DNA of 34,899 nucleotides, taken from NCBI GenBank assembly GCA_028817775.1, contig JAPPOW010000177.1, forward strand, positions 1 through 34,899, written 5' to 3'. Of this stretch, positions 15,901-23,670 are shown piece after piece (within the stretch, counting starts at the first letter, position 1; each line of letters starts with the position of its first letter). The notes under the pieces were generated by a model that was not told the DNA's origin, ran no database searches, and saw nothing but the letters and a program-made list of their open reading frames with translations. A program made the position numbers and the translations under genes. The stretch comes from Candidatus Melainabacteria bacterium. Its GTDB lineage: Bacteria; Cyanobacteriota; Vampirovibrionia; LMEP-6097.

Positions 15901-16338
15901 ATGTTTGGCCCACATTTAATCATGGAAGCAAATGGTTGCAGTTACGACAAACTCAATAACGAGAAGCTATTAACCGATCTCCTAGATCAATTACCAGAAA
16001 AAATGAATATGACCAAAATCATGGCTCCTTATGTCTTTGAATACAAAGGCGGAGTTGAACCTGATGATTGGGGTCTAAGCGGTATTGTCATCATTGCAGA
16101 AAGTCACCTAGCTTTCCATACTTTCCCTGACAAAGGTTTCCTTACTGTCGATATTTTTAGTTGCAAAGATTTTGATGTTGCTCATGCAGTTTCAGAGATT
16201 GTCAAAGTTTTTGAACCAGAGACCTGGGATCAACAACTCATTCAGCGTGGTAGAGAATTCCCTAAATCAATGACTAGAGCTAAACTAGTGCTTGATAACG
16301 AGCGCACACAATTTAGTCAACTTGCTTACGCAAGCTGA
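15901..16338 (+). CDS. speH: S-adenosylmethionine decarboxylase proenzyme
   Basis: SpeH makes decarboxylated S-adenosylmethionine, the aminopropyl donor for spermidine synthesis. The proenzyme cuts itself before a Ser that becomes the pyruvoyl cofactor. Here the site is Glu67-Ser68 in IIAESHLAFHTFPDKGF, with His73 and Cys88 (DIFSCKDFD) in the places of the processing and proton-donor residues of bacterial class 1B enzymes. The N-terminal motif HLIMEANGC is also typical. At 145 residues it has the prokaryotic length. It has a long leader and a strong Shine-Dalgarno sequence, unlike its neighbours. No spermidine synthase gene (speE) is adjacent. Confidence 0.95.
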   Translation: MFGPHLIMEANGCSYDKLNNEKLLTDLLDQLPEKMNMTKIMAPYVFEYKGGVEPDDWGLSGIVIIAESHLAFHTFPDKGFLTVDIFSCKDFDVAHAVSEIVKVFEPETWDQQLIQRGREFPKSMTRAKLVLDNERTQFSQLAYAS

Positions 16339-16346
16339 CTGGCAGT

Positions 16347-16466
16347 GTAAAGCCTACGGCTTCTGCAGAATGGTCACTTCGTTCCCTGCAATATGCTACG
16401 CTGCTGTCAGCAGGCGGAGCCATAAGCAGGAGCATAAGCTCCATCTGCAGGGAACGAAGTGACCAT
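16347..16466. repeat. Family B modular palindromic element, copy 2
   Basis: The outer arms (16370-16390 and 16446-16466) are 21-bp perfect complements containing GGTCACTTCGTTCCCTGC. A 5' hairpin AAGCC-TAC-GGCTT precedes TGCA, and an internal module GGAGC-ATAA-GCTCC precedes the right arm. It fills the speH to trpD-family gap and ends five bases before the ATG at 16472, so it sits over the expected ribosome-binding region. Confidence 0.85.
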
Positions 16467-16471
16467 TTGCC

Positions 16472-17452
16472 ATGACCCCAAGTAGCCTATTTCATTCACT
16501 ACCAACCATGCCAGAAGCTGAGCTGCTGGAGTTCATTGAAAGCTCGCACAATTTTAGTGTTAATCAAATTCTTGATTACTTAGACTATATCTATGAGCAA
16601 GCGCCGCCAATTGATATTGGTGAGAGTATTTATGACTGCTGTGGCACTGGTGGTGATGCAGCCAATACTTTTAATATCTCAACCACTACTGCAATAGTAG
16701 CTGCGGCCGCTGGAATCAAAGTTTGTAAAAATGGCGGTCGTTCAAGTAGCAGTACTACTGGTTCAGTTGATGTGCTTGAAGCTCTAGGCTTAAATCTTGG
16801 TGCCAAGCTGGAAACGAAACTTATCGGGCTTGAAAAATATAACTTGGCTTTCTACTCAAGCAATGTTTCAGCAGAATTATTAGCACCAATCAAACAAGTT
16901 TGCCGCAAACACAAACTTACTAGCTTCTTGTCATTGCTTGGACCAATAGCTAGCCCAGTCAAGCTTACCGGACAGATAGTAGGCGTGGGGCAAGAAAACT
17001 GGTTTGGCACCATGGTTGATTTACAGACTAAATTAATAGAACGAGGCTTACGCCAAAAAGCAGCTGTGCTGATTTCAGAATTTGCCGATGGCGCTAAACT
17101 CGATGAATTAAGTAGCGCCTCGCGCTCCAAAATTGTTTTGCTAAATAAAGAAGGCTCTAAAGAATTTCAGTTTGACCCCAAAGATTTTGATCTTGACGAT
17201 AAGAAAGAAGATTTGCAGGGCGGTGCCGATCATCAAGCCAATGCTCAAATTATCCTAGAGACTCTCGGTCATTGCGAGCCCCTGCCAAGCAATCCAGATC
17301 CAAAAATTAGAACAGTCGCTCTCAATGTAGCCTTGTTACTTTACCTGCAAGATCAAAGCCAAGAATTAAGTCAATACTTCCAAACAGTGATTGAAATAAT
17401 AAGCAGCGGCAAAGCCCTAGAAAACTTTGAGAGATTTAAAGGTATTGTATAA
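16472..17452 (+). CDS. trpD: Anthranilate phosphoribosyltransferase family protein
   Basis: TrpD transfers phosphoribose from PRPP to anthranilate in tryptophan synthesis. The 326-residue protein carries DCCGTGGDAANTFNISTTTA (residues 55-74), the PRPP and metal loop, GSVDVLEALG, GPIASPVKLTGQIVGV, and ADGAKLDELS. The usual KHGNR motif is KNGGR here (86-90), losing the His, so the substrate may differ; TrpD2-like and other family members should be considered. Residues 266-275 (GHCEPLPSNP) come from a palindromic repeat inserted near the C-terminal helices. No other trp gene adjoins it. There is no Shine-Dalgarno sequence, and a family B hairpin ends just before the ATG. Confidence 0.75.
   Translation: MTPSSLFHSLPTMPEAELLEFIESSHNFSVNQILDYLDYIYEQAPPIDIGESIYDCCGTGGDAANTFNISTTTAIVAAAAGIKVCKNGGRSSSSTTGSVDVLEALGLNLGAKLETKLIGLEKYNLAFYSSNVSAELLAPIKQVCRKHKLTSFLSLLGPIASPVKLTGQIVGVGQENWFGTMVDLQTKLIERGLRQKAAVLISEFADGAKLDELSSASRSKIVLLNKEGSKEFQFDPKDFDLDDKKEDLQGGADHQANAQIILETLGHCEPLPSNPDPKIRTVALNVALLLYLQDQSQELSQYFQTVIEIISSGKALENFERFKGIV
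17268..17297 (+). repeat. Family A half-element inside the trpD-family gene
   Basis: GTCATTGCGAG followed by AAGCAATCCAG, with the ATTGC and GCAAT stem of the repeat intact, is translated in frame as GHCEPLPSNP. The remainder of the gene stays open. In the family, the helix before this point normally joins the next one through a short EKGP-type turn. Confidence 0.8.
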
Positions 17453-17453
17453 T
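17448..17453 (+). promoter_or_regulatory. -10 box overlapping the trpD-family stop, leaderless start
   Basis: TATAAT contains the TAA stop of the preceding gene and is six bases before ATG 17460. A TTGAGA at 17427-17432 with 15-base spacing is a possible -35 box. Confidence 0.6.
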
Positions 17454-17459
17454 GAAGCT

Positions 17460-17939
17460 ATGTTCAAAAAAGTACTTGTTTTAGCATTGTTATTTTCAGT
17501 AGGTTCTTTATCTGCAGTCAAAGCAGAGGACAGGCAGGGTTATGCGCTTGATAAATTAGCCAACGCGCAGGCCCAGCTTGATAGATTGCTTGCTCAGAAA
17601 GACGCACTTAATAAATTAATCAAAGCTGTCAAGAAAGACTTGCGTGCTGCAAAGATCAGAGCTAAGGCTGAAGAAATTCAACTCAAAGCGGATACTGAGC
17701 GCCAAGATGCTGCAGTGATGGTTGAACAAACTGGTGTTGCTGTTGACTTGCCAAACTTGATGGCAACCAAAGGTGTCAAAGCTGGTCTTGTTGAGTACGA
17801 CAAAGACAATGAAGTTGAGATGATGTTTGAAGACAATGCCAAAGAGAAAGCAGTCTTCTTCCCAGGCGGTGATGCTGGCAAAACAGTTAACCCAAGTGGA
17901 ATCTCTAACGACGCCGATCTACCTGACTACATCAAGTAA
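17460..17939 (+). CDS. Secreted coiled-coil protein of unknown function
   Basis: MFKKVLVLALLFSVGSLSAV forms a Sec signal peptide with probable cleavage after AVKA or nearby. The 159-residue product then has an alpha-helical coiled-coil segment at about residues 33-80, rich in Ala, Lys, Leu and Gln (KLANAQAQLDRLLAQKDAL), followed by an acidic, probably disordered C-terminus. No family is recognised. ATG 17460 is chosen over an upstream frame beginning at 17427 because the signal peptide and a TATAAT six bases upstream both fit it. The stop overlaps the next start (TAATG), so the next gene is translationally coupled. Confidence 0.75.
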   Translation: MFKKVLVLALLFSVGSLSAVKAEDRQGYALDKLANAQAQLDRLLAQKDALNKLIKAVKKDLRAAKIRAKAEEIQLKADTERQDAAVMVEQTGVAVDLPNLMATKGVKAGLVEYDKDNEVEMMFEDNAKEKAVFFPGGDAGKTVNPSGISNDADLPDYIK

Positions 17940-18376
17940 TGTCTATTAGTCGCAGTGAAATCTTTAAACTAGCAGCACTTGCTCTAGTGATCACCTTGCT
18001 GCAAACTTCCTTGCTAAGCAGCTTTGAAGCTCTAGCAATCAATTTACCAGTCGTAGCTATTTTTATTAGTTCAGCATTATTGCCTGCAGCGAGTAATCTA
18101 ATTTTTGCTACTTCGCTTGCAATCATAGTTTCATTAATGACCTATGGAGATACTATATTTTGGACCTACCCTCTACTAGCTTTAATTGCCAGCAAAATTA
18201 ATCCTGAGCAAGTCAGATCTAAGTTTTTGGTTGCAATAGTCTTTAGTATCATGTTCACACCAGTCTTTGAATTTATTTATGCTGGCAACATGGCTAATAT
18301 AACTACAGCAAGCATTACTAACCTAGTTAGTTCTATAATTTTGTTCTGGAGCTTAAAGCCCTTTTTTAAACAATGA
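17939..18376 (+). CDS. Multi-span membrane protein, MreD-like topology
   Basis: The 145-residue protein is almost entirely hydrophobic, with about five membrane spans. Its small size and topology (ALALVITLLQTSLLSSF near the N-terminus, then a FTPVFEF segment) recall MreD, the small membrane partner of the MreBC cell-shape system. The sequence match is weak and no mreB or mreC is present, so the function is open. Its ATG overlaps the stop of the secreted coiled-coil gene by one base, and its stop overlaps ung (ATGA). The three genes therefore look like one operon driven by the promoter at 17448. Confidence 0.55.
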   Translation: MSISRSEIFKLAALALVITLLQTSLLSSFEALAINLPVVAIFISSALLPAASNLIFATSLAIIVSLMTYGDTIFWTYPLLALIASKINPEQVRSKFLVAIVFSIMFTPVFEFIYAGNMANITTASITNLVSSIILFWSLKPFFKQ

Positions 18377-19062
18377 CAACAACAATCGATACAGTAGCAG
18401 AAAAACTATCCAGTGACTGGGCTGCAGAACTCAAAACCGAGTTCAAGCAAGATTATATGCGCTCACTCAAATCCTTCTTGGATCAAGAAGTTTCTGATCA
18501 TATAATCTATCCTCCTGCTGATGACACTTTCAACGCTTTTAAATATTGTCCTCTATCACAAGTTAAGGTTGTGATCTTAGGACAAGATCCTTATCACGGA
18601 CCAGGTCAAGCTCATGGACTTTGTTTCTCAGTGCGTGAAGGTATAGCCAAGCCACCTTCATTAGTGAATATTTTCAAAGAACTCAATGGAGACCTTGGAT
18701 TAGAAATTCCTAATCATGGTGATCTAAGTGCTTGGGCTAAACAAGGTGTGTTTTTACTCAACACTTCACTAAGTGTGCGCGCGCATCAGGCAGGCTCACA
18801 CTTTGGTCAGGGTTGGGAAACCTTCACTGATAAAGTAATTGAAACCATTAACAAAAAATCTGAAAACGTGGTCTTTATGCTTTGGGGCGCGCCCGCTCGC
18901 AAAAAAGCCTTGATGATAGACAAAGGCAAACATCTAGTATTAGAGGCGCCGCACCCTTCACCACTCTCAGCCCATAGAGGTTTCTTAGGTTGCAAACATT
19001 TTTCTCAGGCTAATGAATACTTGGAGTCTAAAGGCAAGCAAGCTATAGACTGGGTTTTATAA
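18373..19062 (+). CDS. ung: Uracil-DNA glycosylase, family 1
   Basis: UDG removes uracil from DNA to start base-excision repair. The 229-residue protein has all family 1 motifs: the water-activating loop GQDPYHG with Asp72, LLNTSLSV with the uracil-contacting Asn130, and the DNA-intercalation loop HPSPLSAHRG with catalytic His194. The length is normal. The start overlaps the stop of the preceding membrane protein gene (ATGA), indicating coupled translation. A family A palindromic repeat follows three bases after the stop. Confidence 0.97.
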   Translation: MTTTIDTVAEKLSSDWAAELKTEFKQDYMRSLKSFLDQEVSDHIIYPPADDTFNAFKYCPLSQVKVVILGQDPYHGPGQAHGLCFSVREGIAKPPSLVNIFKELNGDLGLEIPNHGDLSAWAKQGVFLLNTSLSVRAHQAGSHFGQGWETFTDKVIETINKKSENVVFMLWGAPARKKALMIDKGKHLVLEAPHPSPLSAHRGFLGCKHFSQANEYLESKGKQAIDWVL

Positions 19063-19064
19063 CC

Positions 19065-19155
19065 GTCATTGCGAGGAGACGAAGTCGACGTGGCAATCCA
19101 ATGCATCGACTTGGCTGGTCCACTGGATTGCTTCGTCGTACCTCCTTGCAATGAC
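19065..19155. repeat. Family A palindromic repeat, full copy
   Basis: GTCATTGCGAGGAGACG leads to GGCAATCCA on the left. CTGGATTGCTTCGTCG leads to TTGCAATGAC on the right. It occupies the whole gap between ung and the convergent subtilase gene. Confidence 0.9.
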
Positions 19156-19164
19156 CGATAACTT

Positions 19165-21108
19165 CTAATTATTTATATTAATGAGTGCTTCGTCGTAGAC
19201 TTCCTCGCCAAGACTATTAACAGCAGTAAGTCTTAAAGTATAAAGTCCATCTTTATAAGCCCGGCTATCAAAGCCTCTGAGCAAGGTACCCTTTTTCATA
19301 AAGCGCAAAGTAAAATTACCCAGTGTATCCCAAGTGCTTGGCTTAACACCTGAACCAATCTCTATGCGGTAGGACATGATATCAGTACCAAGAATTGAAC
19401 CTTTGATATTGACTAAACCGTTAATGAATTTGAGACGTGGGTATTGAAACTCTTTGACTTTCAAAGCAACTCGTGGCAAGCGATTACTAGCATCAATTGC
19501 ACCATTGAGCTGAATCAAACCTGCTCCAAGATTTTGAGAGGATTCAATTTCTAATGAATCAAGCCGCAGACGATTGACAATCTCATCCACTTTTAGTTGC
19601 GGCGATTTGGAAAGTAAGACTGCAGCTGCTCCAGCTACATAAGGAGCTGCCATTGAAGTTCCAGCTCTGACCCTATAACCAGAACTGGTTAAATCAGAAG
19701 AAAGAATATTAGGTCTACCATAACGGGTACTACCAGGTGCTACAAAATCAATATTGTAACCATAGTTGGAGAATTTTGATTTGGTCCTGCGGTTACTCAT
19801 TGCTCCAACCGCAATAACCCCTGGAAGACCAGCTGGACTAGCAATAGTACCAGCACTGACATTAGAAATATCTCTATCATCATTACCAGCAGCTGCAACC
19901 AAAACCATTTTCTTAGAGACTGCTTTAACAGTGCGCTCCAAAGCTTTACTATAAGTACTACCTGTAAATGACATATTAACCACATCGGCTCCCTTACTTG
20001 CTGCATAGAGTAATGCCTTGATCAATAAAGTAGTTTTAGTTTGTCCCGAAGTAGAAAAAACATTAATCGGCATAATTTTTGCTCTTGGTGCTGCACCAGT
20101 AATACCAATGCCATTACTCGATTCGGCTGCAATAATGCCAGCCACATGAGTGCCATGTCCAATCTTGGAGTCTAATGGATCAAAGTCCTTATGAAAGAAA
20201 TCATAACCAATTGAGCCTGGAGTAATTTCATGTTTATCTAGTTTGCCGTTGCCGTTAGAGTCCATATCCTTGAGACTCACAATGCCATCACGATTACGAT
20301 CAGGGACTATACTTGGATTAACCCAAATATTGTTATAAAGATCTGGATGATTATAATTGACTCCTGAATCAATCACGGCAACCACTATACCTTCGCCTTG
20401 AGATTGGCGCCAAGCTTGATCAACCCCAATTTCATCCAAACCCCAAAGCGCTGAATAATCTAGCTTCCAACCTGGTGTATCCTCTACTGTCTGAATCTCA
20501 GTAGCAAAATCAGCTAGCCCAGCTAATTTGTAATTTAAATTCGGTTCCACGAATTCTACCTCAGGATCAGCTTCAAGTTCTTTGATCATTAGTTTGAGCT
20601 TTTCGCACTTGGCAAGTTTCACTCGCCCTTGAGCCTGGTCAAGCCAATCAGTGAACATATTAGCTTTGGGTTCAACATTCATTAAATAAATATCTTCAAG
20701 TTCTTCAGCCATACCGTAACCCAAAACTTCCTTACGGCGTTTCTTGAGTTTAGCGTTTGGAATTAATTCACGCTTAGCAGCCTTACTGTAGTTATCAAGG
20801 TTAACCAAGGAGTGAAAAGAATTAACTCTGTAGTTGGTCGTACGAGCCCGCAAATGTTTTTCTGATTTGGCGCGGTGAAATCCTGGTGCTCGTTTTTTAC
20901 CGTGTCTGTTTTTATACTTGATGATTAATTCACCACTCGCTAAATCATCACAACTATATTGAAGTTCTTTGACTTCATGATTTACAGGCGCGTGCTCCTG
21001 GGCCGCCACTGAACTAAGCAATAGCAGCATCGAGAGCATCAAAAATATGCTTCGACGAATCATCAATTTATTTGGCTTCAAAAGAAGCTTAGTAAATAAA
21101 AACGGCAT
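19165..21108 (-). CDS. Secreted subtilisin-like serine protease (S8)
   Basis: This is an exported serine endopeptidase. Numbered from the 21108 start, residues 16-37 form a Sec signal peptide (MIRRSIFLMLSMLLLLSSVA). A propeptide-like region follows, ending near EFVEPNLNYKL, the usual pro-subtilisin junction. The catalytic residues are Asp247 (VIDSGVNYNHPDL), His318 (GHGTHVAG), Asn409 in the oxyanion hole (AAAGND) and Ser485 (GTSMAAPYVAG). Between Asp and His lies an insertion with DRNRDG and DSNGNGKLDKHE, which look like EF-hand-type calcium loops. The C-terminal 120 residues resemble a beta domain. The start may really be ATG 21063, which gives a cleaner signal peptide. It is divergent from the acyl-CoA dehydrogenase. 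Confidence 0.92.
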   Translation of the reverse strand: MPFLFTKLLLKPNKLMIRRSIFLMLSMLLLLSSVAAQEHAPVNHEVKELQYSCDDLASGELIIKYKNRHGKKRAPGFHRAKSEKHLRARTTNYRVNSFHSLVNLDNYSKAAKRELIPNAKLKKRRKEVLGYGMAEELEDIYLMNVEPKANMFTDWLDQAQGRVKLAKCEKLKLMIKELEADPEVEFVEPNLNYKLAGLADFATEIQTVEDTPGWKLDYSALWGLDEIGVDQAWRQSQGEGIVVAVIDSGVNYNHPDLYNNIWVNPSIVPDRNRDGIVSLKDMDSNGNGKLDKHEITPGSIGYDFFHKDFDPLDSKIGHGTHVAGIIAAESSNGIGITGAAPRAKIMPINVFSTSGQTKTTLLIKALLYAASKGADVVNMSFTGSTYSKALERTVKAVSKKMVLVAAAGNDDRDISNVSAGTIASPAGLPGVIAVGAMSNRRTKSKFSNYGYNIDFVAPGSTRYGRPNILSSDLTSSGYRVRAGTSMAAPYVAGAAAVLLSKSPQLKVDEIVNRLRLDSLEIESSQNLGAGLIQLNGAIDASNRLPRVALKVKEFQYPRLKFINGLVNIKGSILGTDIMSYRIEIGSGVKPSTWDTLGNFTLRFMKKGTLLRGFDSRAYKDGLYTLRLTAVNSLGEEVYDEALININN

Positions 21109-21116
21109 TTTAATTA

Positions 21117-21167
21117 GAAACTAGAGGGGGTAAATACCCACATGGGGTATTTACCCCCTCTAGTTTC
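21117..21167. repeat. Perfect 23-bp inverted repeat between divergent genes
   Basis: The arms at 21117-21139 and 21145-21167 are exact complements around a five-base loop. The inner part reads ATACCC, ACATG, GGGTAT. No T tract follows on either strand. The location, between the starts of the subtilase and the acyl-CoA dehydrogenase, argues for a regulatory or structural role and not termination. Confidence 0.9.
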
Positions 21168-21174
21168 CGCATTA

Positions 21175-21293
21175 TGGTTGCTACGCAACCTGCATATGGT
21201 CATTTCATTCCCTGCAAATGCTTCGCTGCCAGTACAGGCGGAGCCGTCCGCAGGAGCTTTAGCTCCATATGCAGGGAACAAAGCGACCATATG
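21175..21293. repeat. Family B modular palindromic element, copy 3
   Basis: A 5' hairpin GGTTGC-TA-CGCAACC replaces the AAGCC/GGCTT hairpin of other copies but keeps pairing. The outer arms (21193-21216 and 21270-21293) begin CATATGGTCA and match with a few mismatches. The interior contains GGAGC and GCTCC. It precedes the acyl-CoA dehydrogenase promoter. Confidence 0.85.
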
Positions 21294-21312
21294 CTAAATC
21301 ACAAAACGGGCA

Positions 21313-21318
21313 TATAGT
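21313..21318 (+). promoter_or_regulatory. -10 box of the acyl-CoA dehydrogenase gene, leaderless start
   Basis: TATAGT is seven bases before ATG 21326, placing the predicted transcript start at the start codon. Confidence 0.55.
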
Positions 21319-21325
21319 ATAGGTT

Positions 21326-22474
21326 ATGGACTATAGCTACACAGAGGATCAGAAAATGCTGCAGAAAATGCTGCAGGATATTGGCGAGAAGGAGCTCAAA
21401 GAGCGTGCCAAGGAAATCGACCAAAGTCATAGATTTCCGCGTGAAAATGTCGAACTGATGGCAGAGGCTGGCTTGATGGGGCTTACTGTCGACGAAAAAT
21501 ATGGCGGTGGCGGCATGGACTATATCTGCTACTCACTAGCAGTTGAAGAATTGTCTAAAGCTTGTGCCAGCACCGGTACTATTTTTTCTGCTCACTTATC
21601 ACTTTGTACTATGCCAATTCAAGATTGGGGTAGTGATGAACAAAAAGAAAAATTCCTCAAACCATTAGCTAGTGGTGAGAAGCTTGGTGCCTTTGCACTT
21701 TCTGAGCCGGGCAATGGTAGTGATGCTGCTGCCATGAACACTACTGCAGTTGAAGATGGTGATAACTTTGTGCTCAATGGTAGCAAGGCTTGGATTACCA
21801 ATGGCGCTGAAGCTGATATCTACTTGGTTCTAGCGCAGACCGATAAAGAACTTAAACACAAAGGTGTTACTGGCTTTATTGTTGAGAAGGGCACTGAAGG
21901 TTTTAGTTTTGGCAAGCCAGAAGACAAACTTGGTATCCGAGCTAGTTCAACTACCCAATTACATTTTGACAATTGTAAAATTCCTAAAGCTAATGTCTTG
22001 GGGCAAGTAGGTGATGGTTTCAAAATTGCCATGAAGACTTTGGATGGTGGTCGCGTTGGTATGGCGTCCCAGGCTATGGGTATTGCTCGAGCTGCCTTTG
22101 AAGAATCAATTGCTTATGCCAACGAGCGTGAAGCCTTTGGTCAAAAAATTCTAGACTTCCAAGCAATTCAATTTAAATTAGCGAATATGTCTACTGACAT
22201 CGATGCCGCTCGCTATTTGATTTACGCAGCAGCAACAGCTCACGACCGTGGTGAGCAATTCTCAAGATTATCAGCGCAAGCTAAAGTATTTGCTTCAGAG
22301 ATGGCAATGAAACATACGGTAGAAGCGGTGCAAATTCATGGTGGCTACGGTTACACCACTGAATACAATGTCGAGCGTTATATGCGTGACGCTAAGATCA
22401 CAGAGATCTATGAAGGTACTTCTGAGATTCAAAGAATTGTAATCGCTAAAGCTTTACAAAAAGAAATGCTCTAA
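21326..22474 (+). CDS. Short-chain acyl-CoA dehydrogenase
   Basis: This FAD enzyme introduces the alpha-beta double bond in acyl-CoA, or in butyryl-CoA metabolism works with electron-transferring flavoprotein. The 382-residue length and the motifs fit the short-chain/butyryl-CoA group: FALSEPGNGSDAA and WITNGAEAD near the flavin, GRVGMASQAMGIARAAF, VQIHGGYGYTTEYNVERYMR, and YEGTSEIQ with the catalytic base at Glu363. Etf genes and other beta-oxidation genes are not adjacent, so the pathway role cannot be fixed here. There is no Shine-Dalgarno sequence; the start is seven bases from a -10 box. The stop shares CTAA with the convergent next gene. Confidence 0.94.
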   Translation: MDYSYTEDQKMLQKMLQDIGEKELKERAKEIDQSHRFPRENVELMAEAGLMGLTVDEKYGGGGMDYICYSLAVEELSKACASTGTIFSAHLSLCTMPIQDWGSDEQKEKFLKPLASGEKLGAFALSEPGNGSDAAAMNTTAVEDGDNFVLNGSKAWITNGAEADIYLVLAQTDKELKHKGVTGFIVEKGTEGFSFGKPEDKLGIRASSTTQLHFDNCKIPKANVLGQVGDGFKIAMKTLDGGRVGMASQAMGIARAAFEESIAYANEREAFGQKILDFQAIQFKLANMSTDIDAARYLIYAAATAHDRGEQFSRLSAQAKVFASEMAMKHTVEAVQIHGGYGYTTEYNVERYMRDAKITEIYEGTSEIQRIVIAKALQKEML

Positions 22475-23631
22475 GACTTAAATTCTACAAGATCAGCTAG
22501 TTCTGGAATTGCTGGAATAGTATGGTATTCATTCAAACCATATTCTTTTCTCAACTCATACTCATCCTTGCTCAATAGTGGCATTAATTCTTCAACAGTG
22601 GCTGAAACAATTTTTCTTGGCATAGTGCCCTCTTTCAAATCTAAACCAAGACGCTTGGCAATAGCTTCGACCAAAGTGAAAACATTTTTAATAGCATAAT
22701 AAGCCCTCTGACTAGTTAGATCTCCACCACCTAAACCCAGTGAACTGTTATAAGCAAAAGCTGATCCTTCATCAGACTCTAGCTTTTGAGTTATGGCTTG
22801 CTTCTGATAATCAAACAAACCTCTTTCATCTAGGATATCTGCTATCTCTAGGATACGCTCTCTAGCAGAGTTCAAATTAGTGAAAACTTGAGAATCTGGA
22901 TCAATATCTACTATCTTGTGCTGCTGCAATTTTACTTCTCTATTCCTATTGTTAAAAAACGGCGCGAAGTAATCATCCCTAGTATATTCGGTCTTGAGAG
23001 GGCTAGTAAAACAAGCCATATGGTAAACAGACAAAGTCAATAAATACATAAGCTCATCTGTAGCAAGATCACTATCTATTGCATCCATATCTGCAATCTT
23101 TGTTTTTACCTGGTCTAAATCTATGTCTTTAGTCTTTCCTTCTGCTATAGACTGCATAGGAAATTGCTTCTCATCATCCAAGTTAGAACCAAAAACATAA
23201 TCCTGTAAGGCATGCCTCAAACTTTCTTGTCTTTGTTTTAACTCACTAGTTGCGGCAGCCTCTATCTCATTGAAACTTGCAGCCCTATCAATAGCAGAGT
23301 CGGTGTCCCAGTCTCTAATCGCTTCGACTGCAGCTCTTGCTGTAATTCCATCTGGATCTAGTCTGACTGCACTAGCTACCAAATTATCTAAGAACTCAGT
23401 CACTGCAGTATTAGTCAATCCTGCTTTGTCAGGATTAGTCTCTGACCTAATTGCACCAAGCTCTCGTGCTCTAGTGCGAGCCTCTGGATCAGCAAATAGT
23501 GCTGCTTTGTCGTGAACGTCCCTTACAAGCTCTCCAGCTGAAGCACCGGGACTAAGTGAAGTCTTTCTCATTGACTGGTATAAAGGAGTTGATCTAAATA
23601 GATTGCTATAAGCAAAACGAGTTTCATTCAT
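22471..23631 (-). CDS. Unknown 386-residue soluble protein
   Basis: No family is recognised. The product is hydrophilic, acidic and mostly helical by eye, without a signal peptide or membrane span. Its N-terminal 110 residues are rich in Ala, Arg and Asp (DPEARTRARELGAIRSE), and a Gly-rich turn (LGLGGGDL) lies near residue 305. The amino-acid style is similar to the giant protein at 1148 and the 24771 and 32720 genes, suggesting lineage-specific cytoplasmic proteins. The ATG follows an extended -10 TGCTAATCT by six bases. The stop overlaps that of the acyl-CoA dehydrogenase tail to tail. Confidence 0.7.
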   Translation of the reverse strand: MNETRFAYSNLFRSTPLYQSMRKTSLSPGASAGELVRDVHDKAALFADPEARTRARELGAIRSETNPDKAGLTNTAVTEFLDNLVASAVRLDPDGITARAAVEAIRDWDTDSAIDRAASFNEIEAAATSELKQRQESLRHALQDYVFGSNLDDEKQFPMQSIAEGKTKDIDLDQVKTKIADMDAIDSDLATDELMYLLTLSVYHMACFTSPLKTEYTRDDYFAPFFNNRNREVKLQQHKIVDIDPDSQVFTNLNSARERILEIADILDERGLFDYQKQAITQKLESDEGSAFAYNSSLGLGGGDLTSQRAYYAIKNVFTLVEAIAKRLGLDLKEGTMPRKIVSATVEELMPLLSKDEYELRKEYGLNEYHTIPAIPELADLVEFKS

Positions 23632-23670
23632 AAGATAAGATTAGCATACAAGGATGAGTAATACGGATTG

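Noticed and set aside
12369..16466. CRISPR array made of the repeated palindromes
   Set aside because: Copies are kilobases apart, differ in sequence and have no regular spacers or cas genes.
14945..19062. Polyamine or tryptophan biosynthesis operon around speH and the trpD-family gene
   Set aside because: No further gene of either pathway is present and a family B hairpin separates the two genes.
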